Positions 52,307 through 60,414 of a DNA stretch of 64,000 nucleotides are shown here, one piece after another. The first letter of the stretch is position 1; every line of letters starts with the position of its first letter. A program made the position numbers and the translations under genes. Source of the DNA: Paraburkholderia ultramafica (GTDB lineage Bacteria; Pseudomonadota; Gammaproteobacteria; Burkholderiales; Burkholderiaceae); assembly GCF_902859915.1 (NCBI RefSeq), contig NZ_CADIKK010000033.1, positions 1 through 64,000 of the forward strand, written 5' to 3'. The notes under the pieces are model-generated. The model saw nothing but the letters and a program-made list of their open reading frames with translations, was not told the origin of the DNA and made no database searches.

Positions 52307-52933
52307 TTATCCACAGGCAAAGACAATGTTATAGATGTTAGAGATAGAGTTACACGAATCGATCCTTCTATCAGGTCGTTGATTAAAAAAGGAAAATCTT
52401 CTCCGAATCGGTCTAGGTGGTGGGTAATAACACGAAAACAGGTGGGTAATAACACGAATGATGGTGGGTGATAACACGATGGCCGTTCCTCCCTCCGGGA
52501 CGGACTTATCCACAGCTTCTGGTATGTCGGAGCGGAGCTAGTGGTGGGTAATAACACGAAAAGTCGTTGACTCGGTGGGTGATAACACGAATAATCCGGT
52601 CCGTGGTGGGTGATAACACGAATCGGGACGTCGGCACCTTGGTGGGGCCGGGCGAGGAAGAAACCAACCGGCGGGCTCTAAGGGGCGGAACACCCGGGAT
52701 GGCGAGAGCTGGTGGGCGATAACACGAAAAACGAACCTACCGTGAGTTGCGTTTCAGTTCTACGACGAGGCCGAGTTTGGGCAGGCGGTGGGTGATAACA
52801 CGAAAGCGGGTGGGTAATAACACGAAAGATGCGTCGGGAAGTTTCCGGGTCAGCTGCATGCAGGACTGACTGATCACAAGGGGAGCGAACAGCAGAAACA
52901 GGACGGGCGAGAGATGGTGGGTGATAACACGAA
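52307..52933. other. oriV: Plasmid replication origin (oriV) with iterons and DnaA boxes
   Basis: Two perfect DnaA boxes TTATCCACA (52307-52315 and 52506-52514), an AT-rich stretch (52323-52410), and ten 18-bp iterons of consensus GGTGGGT(A/G)ATAACACGAA at 52419, 52441, 52463, 52543, 52574, 52605, 52711, 52787, 52809 and 52916. One has T as its last base (52463) and one GGGC (52711). The first three are 22 bp apart start to start (two turns), as are 52787 and 52809. The last overlaps the repA start codon. RepA is expected to bind the iterons for initiation and copy control. Confidence 0.95.
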
Positions 52934-54029
52934 AGAATTGGAACTGGATTTCGGACCTGCCGAGCTTGCGGAGTCCGAAGACTGTGCTGAAGTTGCCGAG
53001 CCCGTAAAGCAGCAACGATCTCCCCTGCTCCCTGTTCGTCACGCGGCCGATTTCTTTGTCTGCGATGTATTTGACGGAGCGATGAAGGGCGACACGGCTG
53101 CGATGGAGCATCCGCTGTTTTCGCTCTCGAAGAAGCCGGATATGAAAGTTCGCCGTTACGAAAACGGCGACAGGTGGCTCGAGGTCCGACCAAGTGTCAA
53201 AGGCCTTGCGAACGTCTTTGACCGCGACATCCTCATCTACTGCATCAGCCAGCTTGTCGCTGCGAAGAACGCCGGCAAGCCGATATCAAGGACGCTGCAG
53301 ATAAAGGCCCACGATCTTTTGATCTGCACGAACCGCGACACGAGTGGGCGGGGCTATACGGCTTTGCGTGACGCTCTCACACGCCTGCAGGGCATGCAGA
53401 TGGAGACGAACATCACGACTGGCGGTGTCGAGGAGATGGAACTTTTCAGTCTCATCAATCGCGGCAAGATAGTCCGGGCAACGCGGGACGGCCGCATGCT
53501 CGAGGTTGAAATCCAGCTGTCGGACTGGATGTGGAAATCTGTTGAAGCCCTGGAGGTCCTGACGCTCGATCGGCGTTATTTCCAGCTGGCGAAACCCCTC
53601 GAGCGGCGGCTCTATGAAATTGCGCGTAAGCATTGCGGCAATCAATCGCGCTGGCCGATAGGTCTCGACAATCTCCGGAACAAATGCGGTTCGCAGTCAA
53701 CCTTGAAAGAATTCCGGCGCATGTTCGAAGACATCATCGAGGATGACAAGACTCACGACCATATGCCGGAATATGCATTCGAGATGGTCAGCAGCGACCA
53801 GGTCGTCGTAAAGCCTAAGCTGGGTAAGGCCCCTACCCTGCCCCGTCCTTCTCTGATGCTCAAGACAGAAACCTACGAAACCGCCAAGACACTCGCGCCA
53901 GGCTGGGATATTCATGCCGTCGAGGCAGACTGGCGCGACTGGGTGGCCAAGAAGAACATCGTACCGGATCGCCCTGACGGTCATTTCCTGGCCTTCTGCA
54001 AGCGTCGCGGTCGTTATATATCGAAGTAA
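52914..54029 (+). CDS. repA: Replication initiator protein RepA (RPA family)
   Basis: A 371-residue initiator of the plasmid RPA family. Typical stretches: MEHPLFSLSKKPDMKVRRYENGDRWLEVRPS, GLANVFDRDILIYCISQL, GRGYTALRDALTRLQGM and LDRRYFQLAKPLERRLYEIARKHCG (winged-helix part). The ATG at 52914 lies so that its first seven codons are iteron 10, so RepA binding there would directly repress its own translation or transcription. A later start cannot be excluded. Confidence 0.93.
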   Translation: MVGDNTKELELDFGPAELAESEDCAEVAEPVKQQRSPLLPVRHAADFFVCDVFDGAMKGDTAAMEHPLFSLSKKPDMKVRRYENGDRWLEVRPSVKGLANVFDRDILIYCISQLVAAKNAGKPISRTLQIKAHDLLICTNRDTSGRGYTALRDALTRLQGMQMETNITTGGVEEMELFSLINRGKIVRATRDGRMLEVEIQLSDWMWKSVEALEVLTLDRRYFQLAKPLERRLYEIARKHCGNQSRWPIGLDNLRNKCGSQSTLKEFRRMFEDIIEDDKTHDHMPEYAFEMVSSDQVVVKPKLGKAPTLPRPSLMLKTETYETAKTLAPGWDIHAVEADWRDWVAKKNIVPDRPDGHFLAFCKRRGRYISK

Positions 54030-54039
54030 CCCAAACTTG

Positions 54040-54426
54040 CTACCGCGAGCCTTGCCGAAGCCGCGCTATGACTTCCGGCTTGATGGCCTCGAGCGCGTTC
54101 AACGCTTCTTCAAGGATGACCCCCAACGGTTGGTCGAGATCATCGCGCAGGCGGTGCAGGTGTTCCTTGCATTCCTTGGTGACCTTGAAATTCAGAGGCT
54201 CATTTCGGCCGTTGCGAAAATAGCGCGGGCGATGGATTTCAGGATCCGGCACTGGCTCGATCGGTTCGGCCTTGCGGCTAACGAAACCGCGTTCCTTGGC
54301 CGTTTGCTCGATGGCGCGTTTTTCCTCGGCCGAACGAGGTTCGGCGGCGGCCTTTGGCTGAAAACTCGTCAAATTAGCGAGAGGATCGTCATCAAGACTT
54401 GCGAGTGGATTTGCACGGTTGCTCAT
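54040..54426 (-). CDS. parB: Ribbon-helix-helix partition partner of ParA
   Basis: A 128-residue protein with a disordered N-terminal half and a C-terminal ribbon-helix-helix-like region (PLNFKVTKECKEHLHRLRDDLDQPLGVILEEALNAL). Its ATG overlaps the parA stop (ATGA), the usual parA-parB coupling of type Ib partition loci. It likely binds the 12-bp repeats upstream of parA. Confidence 0.75.
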   Translation of the reverse strand: MSNRANPLASLDDDPLANLTSFQPKAAAEPRSAEEKRAIEQTAKERGFVSRKAEPIEPVPDPEIHRPRYFRNGRNEPLNFKVTKECKEHLHRLRDDLDQPLGVILEEALNALEAIKPEVIARLRQGSR

Positions 54427-55205
54427 GATGCCACCTTTGCCTGTTTCTGTTCCTGCTGCTGTTGAAGCGCTTCGATAATCCGGGTGAGGACCTCGCGGGT
54501 GAAGGCTTCCGCGTTCTCGACCGCCTTGTCGACACTGGAGACTTCTTTGCGGTCGAGTTTGTCCAGAGGCATCCGATAGGAAAACATGGCCTTGAAGGCC
54601 GCCCGTTCGTGCAATTCGGTCTGCAGGAACGGAATGCCCGCCGTTTCAAACGTGTTGCGGATAAAGCGCGTATCGCGGCTCTCAATGGCGACGTTCGTCC
54701 GCGTGAACACGACGGCGTAAGGCAAGCGGTAGTCCGGCCTGTATTTCTGCACGGTACGCTCATGCGCCCGGATGAGCGCGAAGGCCCTGCTCGCCTGCTC
54801 GGCGTCGAGCTGAGATCCTTGCGTCGGCACGATCACAAAATCGGATTCGGCGATCGCGTTGCCGACGATGAGCTCGGCCGTCCCTTCGAGATCGACGATG
54901 ACGAACTGCGATTTCGCAGCGTATTCCTCGATGACGTCCCGGATCGTCTCGGAATTCACGAGACGCAAGATAGCGCCGGGTATCACGGCTTCTTTCTCGC
55001 CAACTTTGGAGGGTTTCGGGTTGGAGACGATGGTCAGCGACTCCGGCACCTGCTCCCCCTCCCCCCACGTGCGCACAGGATGGTTTGGATCTCCGTCGAC
55101 TAGCGTCACGTCAGCGCCGCGGGCGGCAAGCTGCGTGGCTAGGAGGAGCGCCGATGTAGTCTTACCCGCCCCACCTTTGGGACTGACGAAGGAAATCGTT
55201 GGCAT
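54423..55205 (-). CDS. parA: ParA-type partition ATPase
   Basis: A 260-residue Walker-type ATPase for plasmid segregation. The deviant Walker A is SPKGGAGKTTSALLL (residues 6-20), then VTLVDGDPNHPV (Walker A'), VIVDLEGTAELIVGNAI (Walker B) and SRAFALIRAHERT. It lacks an N-terminal HTH, as in type Ib ParA. The ATG at 55205 follows GAGG; upstream extension to 55313 would cross the repeat array. Confidence 0.92.
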   Translation of the reverse strand: MPTISFVSPKGGAGKTTSALLLATQLAARGADVTLVDGDPNHPVRTWGEGEQVPESLTIVSNPKPSKVGEKEAVIPGAILRLVNSETIRDVIEEYAAKSQFVIVDLEGTAELIVGNAIAESDFVIVPTQGSQLDAEQASRAFALIRAHERTVQKYRPDYRLPYAVVFTRTNVAIESRDTRFIRNTFETAGIPFLQTELHERAAFKAMFSYRMPLDKLDRKEVSSVDKAVENAEAFTREVLTRIIEALQQQQEQKQAKVAS

Positions 55206-55246
55206 CGTGACCTCGGTTTGTTTTGTGAATATAGAGACGCGAAGAG

Positions 55247-55913
55247 AAAGCAGATAAGAAAGCTGGATAGCTTTCCGAGTAGCATGCCAAATAGCTTGCC
55301 TCAAGGAATGCAAAAAGGCAAGCTCGTAAGAATGCCGAAAAGAAAGCTAAAAGGAAAGCCAACAAGAAAGCTGCTAAGAAAGCCATATGCTCGCCCTGAG
55401 AGCCCCACTGCGGCTTTTACTGGTTTGGCCTTCACGTCAGCAAGCTAAAAGGAAAGCCAACAAGAAAGCCGAAAGGAAAGCACTTTGGAAAGCCGCTGGA
55501 CAGCACATTCCCATGGACCTGCGAAACAAGGGGCAGGGCTTTCAGAAAGGCAAGCTGAGGAGAAAGCCGTTAAGAAAGCAGAAAAGAATGCTTCGGAGTA
55601 GGGCAACGCGCTAACGTCTCCGCATTCAACCCGATCCGGCTCATCTTGAAAGCGCATTGGAAAGCAGTAGAGAACGCTGGTAGGAAAGCAATACAGCTTT
55701 CAGAATGGTTCTGCGGGTAGGCGAACGGCGATCGCCGTCGCTTTTCCCTGATGCAAGGCGCGCATGTGTCGGCTGCGACTATCCGCTCACGCTCCCCCGA
55801 CCGAGAAAGCTCCAGATGCCAGCAAAAGGCGACCGCCCCGCCGTTACGTCGTTACCGCACCTAGGCGAATGGAAAGCACTTTAGAAAGCATATAGGAAAG
55901 CTGAAAAGATTTC
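55247..55913. repeat. 12-bp periodic AAAGC repeats, candidate centromere
   Basis: Units of 5-base AAAGC-like words recur at exactly 12-bp spacing. Array 1 has 12 units from 55247 to 55383 (AAAGC or AATGC/CAAGC/CTTTC variants). Further in-phase blocks lie at 55441-55493, 55539-55591, 55649-55701 and 55873-55913. It sits directly upstream of parA on the side expected for a type Ib centromere/operator. The short Lys/Ala-rich reading frames within it arise from the repeats and are not genes. Confidence 0.8.
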
Positions 55914-56232
55914 CGCATTTCTCATGACGACGAGCGGCGCTTGGTGGAAGGATTGGCTTCCGCCATAAAAACGGGGCAGGGCAGACTCAAAAAAGACGCC
56001 AGAAGGTAACGGCATTTGTGGATGATTTGGGTTCCACAGGGTTCCACGGGCCTCGCTAAGTTATTGATACGTATGGCTAATACATTGATAAGACTTAATA
56101 ATTGTTTCATGAGGAACAATTCAGGGCAGCAACGTTAGCGCTTGTCCGTGAGCTTCCCTCCCGCTCTGGCTTTCCTGCGCTCTTGGTTCATCGTTACGTT
56201 TTCTGTACTGAACGATACGACCAACTTCGAGT
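55914..56232. other. Gap between centromere array and imuA
   Basis: No gene. Contains a GGGTTCCAC direct repeat near 56030-56048 and an AT-rich stretch near 56060-56110. A possible promoter or replication-related region, not identified. Confidence 0.4.
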
Positions 56233-56949
56233 TCATCCATTAGATACAACAACGGCGGCTTCACGCTGGACGGGCGCGTTGGGAATAATCACCGTTCGTT
56301 TGTTTCTGCCATGCGGACTGAGAAGGGTAGGGGCTGGCCGTAAGGTGATCTGCAGAGGCGCCGTCGCCATGGGACCCTTGCGCTTCAGAATTTCGACGTT
56401 GAGGCCGTTTTCGGCAGGCCGCAAAGCGACGCGGAGCTCGGCAGGGGAGGGATTTGTGGCCTCGACCAAAGGCCGGAACACGAAAAATAGCGTTTCACTC
56501 GATTTGGCCGCGAGCTGCAGCCGTCGCAGGCTTTCGGTCCGAATGCGTTGCTGCCAGAACAGCAGGGCGGCGCAACTGCCGGTGCGGAGAACCTGCTCGG
56601 CGGTCCAAAGGGCGTCGGCCGTGCGCCGCGCCCTCAGCCACATCAACCGGTCCTCCGACAAACCCATATAGGCCAGACCTTGGGAATTGGGAGTCTGGGG
56701 AGGCTCAAGGAAGACGACGGGCCGTTTGCCGTGGCTTGCCAAGGCCGGGGCAAGCAGGCGCAGCTCGCCGATACCGGTCTGTTGGGTAAGGCATTCGATG
56801 ACCGTACCGACCGGCCAACCCCCGCCGGGCAGTTCCGCGGAGAGGGTTTCATAGCCGGTGTCGACAACCATGCCGGCCGCGCGCGCGAGCTGGGAGCCGC
56901 GCCATAGCGACGGGTGAAGGTCTTCGAAGTTCTGGGGTAGGGCGCTCAT
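56233..56949 (-). CDS. imuA: ImuA-like translesion synthesis accessory protein
   Basis: A 238-residue RecA-fold protein of the ImuA family: LHPSLWRGSQLARA, TGYETLSAELPGGGWPVGTVIECL (degenerate Walker region), LRLLAPALASHGKRPVVFLEPP and LLFWQQRIRTESLRRLQLAAKSS. ImuA works with ImuB and DnaE2 in SOS mutagenesis; those genes are not in the window. A LexA box lies 7 bases upstream of the ATG at 56949, so expression should be damage-inducible. Confidence 0.88.
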   Translation of the reverse strand: MSALPQNFEDLHPSLWRGSQLARAAGMVVDTGYETLSAELPGGGWPVGTVIECLTQQTGIGELRLLAPALASHGKRPVVFLEPPQTPNSQGLAYMGLSEDRLMWLRARRTADALWTAEQVLRTGSCAALLFWQQRIRTESLRRLQLAAKSSETLFFVFRPLVEATNPSPAELRVALRPAENGLNVEILKRKGPMATAPLQITLRPAPTLLSPHGRNKRTVIIPNAPVQREAAVVVSNG

Positions 56950-56956
56950 GCTAATA

Positions 56957-56972
56957 CTGTACATCCATACAG
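56957..56972 (-). promoter_or_regulatory. LexA (SOS) box
   Basis: The sequence is CTGTACATCCATACAG, a symmetric match to the proteobacterial consensus CTG-N10-CAG, placed just upstream of imuA. Confidence 0.85.
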
Positions 56973-57000
56973 TCATCGGCGTGCATCGCTCCGTGCGACC

Positions 57001-57029
57001 AAAAAGATAAGGCCCCGGAGGGCCTTATC
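57001..57029 (-). terminator. Rho-independent terminator
   Basis: Stem GATAAGGCCC / GGGCCTTATC (57006-57029) with a 4-base loop and, on the minus strand, a run of five T. It follows the small gene at 57042-57275. Confidence 0.85.
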
Positions 57030-57041
57030 TCTGATCCCAGC

Positions 57042-57275
57042 CTAGAAGCCGATCGTGTCGTCGAGCTGCCCGGCCGTTTCTTCGCCGTCTTTCTTCGGCT
57101 GACGAAGGACGATCTTACCGTCGAGCGGGAGGGCATCGAGCTCGATGCTGAAGCCTTCGCCGTCGCTGTGAGACCAGGCAGCGCCGATCCGGGTCCACTT
57201 CGTCTTCTTGGTTTTGCCCTGACCGAATTCCTTGACGCTGTAGGCGAAGAAGGTGGGGGTGTTGTTCGTGCTCAT
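57042..57275 (-). CDS. Small conserved hypothetical plasmid protein
   Basis: A 77-residue soluble protein (FFAYSVKEFGQGKTKKTKWTRIGAAWSHSDGEGFSIELDALPLDGKIVLRQP) with a DUF736-like character, small beta-rich and common on conjugative plasmids. AAAGGAG upstream of the ATG. Function unknown. It ends shortly before a strong terminator. Confidence 0.7.
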   Translation of the reverse strand: MSTNNTPTFFAYSVKEFGQGKTKKTKWTRIGAAWSHSDGEGFSIELDALPLDGKIVLRQPKKDGEETAGQLDDTIGF

Positions 57276-57546
57276 TTGTAGCTCCTTTCAAGAGGTTGTG
57301 TTGATGGCAATCGGAGGAGCCGGCGAATAAGCCGCTGGTGTCAAAACCGTAATGGGAGGTCCTTTCAGGGGGGAAACCGTTCGGTTTTGACAGCTGCGGC
57401 GCGGCGGCTAGATTGCGCATCGAATAAACACAACTCCTTGGGAAGGCAGCGAGAGCACGAATGGCCCCGGCCATTGCAGCCAGGCAAGGAAGGCCAAGGT
57501 CAGGGCAGGGGGAAGTGAATCCGGTCGATGGGCTGGTTTTGCCCCG

Positions 57547-57918
57547 TCAGGCAAAGCGGATCGGGCTGGGTGCTATCCGGGTTAGCATCAAGTCGTAGAA
57601 GTAGGCAGTGGAGAAGGCACAGAAACCCGCCGCAGCTGTCGCCAATAGCAGAACAATCTTCTGGGGATCAGAGGAAGGAAGCCCGAACCAAACCAGGGGC
57701 AGGGCGAGCAGGGCAGGGGTGGCGATGAGTTTCAGCATGAAACGCAGAGGAGCGCGTAGCCAGAACAGCAGCAAGAACAGCGTGTATCGGATGGCCGCGG
57801 CCAGACCGATAAAAGCGCCGCGCGACAAAGACCTTAACCGGCGGGCCGGTGCGGTATCCGCTACTTCGGTCGGGCCTGCGTCGCAGCCCGGCCGGTGAAA
57901 GGGAATGACGTTGCCCAT
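57547..57918 (-). CDS. kleE: KleE-like stable inheritance membrane protein
   Basis: A 123-residue protein opening MGNVIPFHRPG and holding two or three hydrophobic segments (YTLFLLLFWL, LIATPALLALPLVWFGL, IVLLLATAAAGFCAFSTAYF). Resembles KleE proteins of IncP-like plasmids. GGAGG precedes the ATG at 57918. Encoded just downstream of the H-NS-like gene in the same direction. Confidence 0.6.
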   Translation of the reverse strand: MGNVIPFHRPGCDAGPTEVADTAPARRLRSLSRGAFIGLAAAIRYTLFLLLFWLRAPLRFMLKLIATPALLALPLVWFGLPSSDPQKIVLLLATAAAGFCAFSTAYFYDLMLTRIAPSPIRFA

Positions 57919-57940
57919 GGTCTGGTCTCCTCCCAAAGCT

Positions 57941-58255
57941 CTAGACCTTGATGTCGTCTATGTTGCCGCCGTCGGCGACAAACTTCCTGAGCCAGTCCGG
58001 CTTGCGCCCGCGGCCGGACCAGGTGTTGAACTGGTTCTTCGGATCGCGGTACTTCACCTTGTCGGCGCTAGCCTCCGTGAGCCGCGACATTTTGGTCTTT
58101 TGCATTTCACTGGCCTTCAACGCTTGGCGTCGCCGGATCTCCGCCGCGATCGCCGCGCGGAAGTCCGCCAGCTGCTCATCGCTCGCCGACTGTATCAGGG
58201 TCTCAAACCGCTTCACTGTTTCCCGTGCAGCGCGGTTGGGGCCTTTGCTTGACAT
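57941..58255 (-). CDS. hns: H-NS family nucleoid protein
   Basis: A 104-residue protein with an N-terminal oligomerisation helix region and the conserved DNA-binding C-terminus KYRDPKNQFNTWSGRGRKPDWL (with TWSGRGRKP). Plasmid H-NS proteins silence AT-rich foreign DNA and reduce host fitness cost; here it could silence the AT-rich 28-33.5 kb segment. It is divergent from the virB operon. Confidence 0.92.
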   Translation of the reverse strand: MSSKGPNRAARETVKRFETLIQSASDEQLADFRAAIAAEIRRRQALKASEMQKTKMSRLTEASADKVKYRDPKNQFNTWSGRGRKPDWLRKFVADGGNIDDIKV

Positions 58256-58329
58256 TCTTCTTGGTTCCTTGGATTATAGTCAAATATGCAGTTTTGATGT
58301 GCAATGCCCTTTGTCAAAGGGAGCCCGTC

Positions 58330-58644
58330 ATGCCGTCCACCCGTCATATCGTCGCCGTGTTGATCGCCAGTCTCCTGTCGATCCCATCTGCCATGGCGGA
58401 AGACAACACCGAACCATGCGGGGCATTGCTATGCCTCGCAGGCGCGATGATCGGCCATGGCGGGGGAGGGGCCTGCACCGGCTATATCGACAAATACTTC
58501 TCGATCATTAGCTGGCGGCACGGGCACATGGATTTGGGCGCCACGTCGGCGAACCGCATGAGCTTCCTCAATCAATGCCCGAGCGAAGACCCGGCCACCA
58601 AACAGGCCGTGAACGACAGATACGGAACGCAGACAGCGCTCTGA
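58330..58644 (+). CDS. trbM: TrbM/KikA-like conjugal transfer protein
   Basis: A 104-residue secreted protein with a signal peptide (residues 1-23) and four cysteines (PCGALLCL, ACTGYIDKYFSI, LNQCPSE), the pattern of TrbM proteins, periplasmic conjugation factors. GGGAG upstream. First gene of the virB operon. Confidence 0.8.
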   Translation: MPSTRHIVAVLIASLLSIPSAMAEDNTEPCGALLCLAGAMIGHGGGGACTGYIDKYFSIISWRHGHMDLGATSANRMSFLNQCPSEDPATKQAVNDRYGTQTAL

Positions 58645-58656
58645 AGGGAGCCTGTC

Positions 58657-59388
58657 ATGTCGATTCCTGGCCTGATTGTATCGTTGCTCATTGCGGCCCT
58701 GGGCTTCGCGCCTGTAGCTTGGGGTGCGCCAAACAACGCATCGCAGGCTGAAGCGTCGACCTTTGCGATGCTCTCAGCCGTCTGCGCGCCCAACATTCAT
58801 CTTCGCACGGTGTCGGCGCTCGTGCGTCAGGAATCCGCCGCGAACCCCTTCGCGATCAATATCAACGGCGCAAAGCAGCTAGCCCGTCAGCCAGCGACAG
58901 CGGCCGAGGCGGTCACGGTCGCCCGACGGCTGCTCGAGCAGGGCTACAACATCGATGTCGGCCTGGGCCAAATCAACTCGGCCAATTTCGTCGCGCTGGG
59001 ATACAGGCTCGAGGATCTTTTCGAGCCCTGTGCCAATCTCCAGGCGACGGCGCAAATCCTCTCCGACTGTTATCGACGCGCAGTGTCGGAACGAGGGGAG
59101 GGACAGCCGGCGCTTCATGCCGCGCTCTCCTGCTACAACACGGGATCCATGCGTAACGGCATCACCAACGGCTATGTCCGCAAGGTCGCCAGTCAAGTTA
59201 CGCTGCCGGTGCCGGAGCTTCTTCCGCTGCCCGGCCTATCCATCCCGCATGCGCCGCCCTCCGACTCGATGCATGTCGAACGCAAAAACCCGGCAAGACA
59301 GAATGCGATTGGCGAGCCTGACGCCTTCTCGGCGTCTGCCGATGCGGATGCCTTTGCACAAACAACCTCACCGTCGCACCGCAAATAA
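58657..59388 (+). CDS. virB1: VirB1-like lytic transglycosylase
   Basis: A 243-residue exported enzyme that locally opens peptidoglycan for the transfer channel. Signal peptide residues 1-23. The lytic transglycosylase domain includes the catalytic Glu in VRQESAANPFAINING, then YNIDVGLGQINSANF and ALSCYNTG. The C-terminal region is Pro/Ala-rich and disordered. Confidence 0.93.
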   Translation: MSIPGLIVSLLIAALGFAPVAWGAPNNASQAEASTFAMLSAVCAPNIHLRTVSALVRQESAANPFAININGAKQLARQPATAAEAVTVARRLLEQGYNIDVGLGQINSANFVALGYRLEDLFEPCANLQATAQILSDCYRRAVSERGEGQPALHAALSCYNTGSMRNGITNGYVRKVASQVTLPVPELLPLPGLSIPHAPPSDSMHVERKNPARQNAIGEPDAFSASADADAFAQTTSPSHRK

Positions 59389-59518
59389 ACATCAAAATTA
59401 AACTTTTGATTGTTAATTAGGGAAAGCGGCTGTACCATCAATGTGCGTCGCGCGTTCTGCTTCGATCGCTTATGGCTGACAATGCAAGGCCAAATAGCCC
59501 TCACCACAGGAACCCGAG

Positions 59519-59830
59519 ATGCAGAACCGAACAGTCCCTATGGGGATTGCGCTTTCCGATGTCGACGATGCATTTGCAACGGGCAAGGCGTCCAACGTGA
59601 CGATCGAAGGCCACGGGCCGAAGTCATGGCGCGTTACCTTCACGGTCCCGGATCCCCGCACGGGTGAGCCGCAGCTTTTCACGGTCCTGACTCAACGCGG
59701 CAAGATCCGGGAATGGGCGGACCCGCGCAACTTGCTGGAATGGCTCGCCGACAGATATGCAGTCTCGGAAGGCTCCTTCGTGATGCTGAAAGAGGGTGAC
59801 AATCGTGAATCCGAAGAAGGTGAGCCATGA
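59519..59830 (+). CDS. Hypothetical protein of the virB operon
   Basis: A 103-residue soluble protein (KASNVTIEGHGPKSWRVTFTVPDPRTGEPQLFTVLTQRGKIREWADPRNLLEWLADRYAV). Unknown family. Its end overlaps virB2 by 26 bases, so they are coupled. Confidence 0.65.
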   Translation: MQNRTVPMGIALSDVDDAFATGKASNVTIEGHGPKSWRVTFTVPDPRTGEPQLFTVLTQRGKIREWADPRNLLEWLADRYAVSEGSFVMLKEGDNRESEEGEP

Positions 59831-60098
59831 CGGCCTGAAACATATTGGCCTTTCGTTCCTACTGCTTCTCTCTGCCACGGCGGCACATGCCGCCGGCCTT
59901 GCCCAGGCCGCGTCGGTCATGTCGATGCTCCAGTCGAATTTGACGACGCTGATTCCGGTCGTCGCGACCGTGGCCCTTATGATTATCGCGGTCTTCTACG
60001 CGATGCGGATGATCCATAAGGACGCCTTCGTCCATTGGTTCGTCGGCATTCTCATCGTTGGCTCCGCCGCCGAAATCACGGCGATGATCGTCGGATGA
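59805..60098 (+). CDS. virB2: VirB2/TrbC pilin
   Basis: A 97-residue major pilin precursor. Signal-like segment HIGLSFLLLLSATAAHAAG with cleavage after AHA, then two membrane helices (IPVVATVALMIIAVFYAM and WFVGILIVGSAAEITAMIV). GTG at 59805 with GAGGG upstream; another GTG at 59796 is possible. Confidence 0.9.
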   Translation: MNPKKVSHDGLKHIGLSFLLLLSATAAHAAGLAQAASVMSMLQSNLTTLIPVVATVALMIIAVFYAMRMIHKDAFVHWFVGILIVGSAAEITAMIVG

Positions 60099-60105
60099 TG
60101 CGGCC

Positions 60106-60414
60106 ATGGACGACGACATCCACCCGTTTCCCTTGTTCAAGGGAGCAACGCGGGTTCCGACCAGGTTCGGCGTTCCGACCACGCCGCTGCTTTGCGCGGT
60201 GTGCGTAGTCGCCATTTTGGCGATGTGGGCCAGCCTGTGGTGCTGGCTGCTCTTGATCCCGGTCATCGCCATTATGCGGCTCATCACCCGCCACGATGAC
60301 CGGGCCTTCGGCATCTGGTGGCTGTGGTTCGAGACCAAGGCCAGGAACCGCAATAAAAGGCTCTGGGGCGGTTCGTCCTATGCCCCCCGGCACTATCGCA
60401 GGGGGCGGAGATGA
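60106..60414 (+). CDS. virB3: VirB3 inner-membrane protein
   Basis: A 102-residue protein with KGATRVPTRFGVPTTPLL, a single hydrophobic hairpin (LCAVCVVAILAMWASLWCWLLLIPVIAIMRLI) and a C-terminal basic tail, the usual VirB3 form. The stop overlaps the virB4 ATG by 4 bases. Confidence 0.92.
   Translation: MDDDIHPFPLFKGATRVPTRFGVPTTPLLCAVCVVAILAMWASLWCWLLLIPVIAIMRLITRHDDRAFGIWWLWFETKARNRNKRLWGGSSYAPRHYRRGRR

Noticed and set aside
52419..52933. CRISPR array
   Set aside because: The 18-bp repeats have irregular spacing and sit with DnaA boxes next to repA, so they are iterons.
55218..55614. Lys/Arg-rich small frames and a Phe/Ala-rich antisense frame
   Set aside because: They are translation artefacts of the 12-bp AAAGC repeats.
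55247..55913. CRISPR array
   Set aside because: The repeat word is only about 5 bases with 12-bp spacing, there are no spacers of 25-40 bases and no cas genes.
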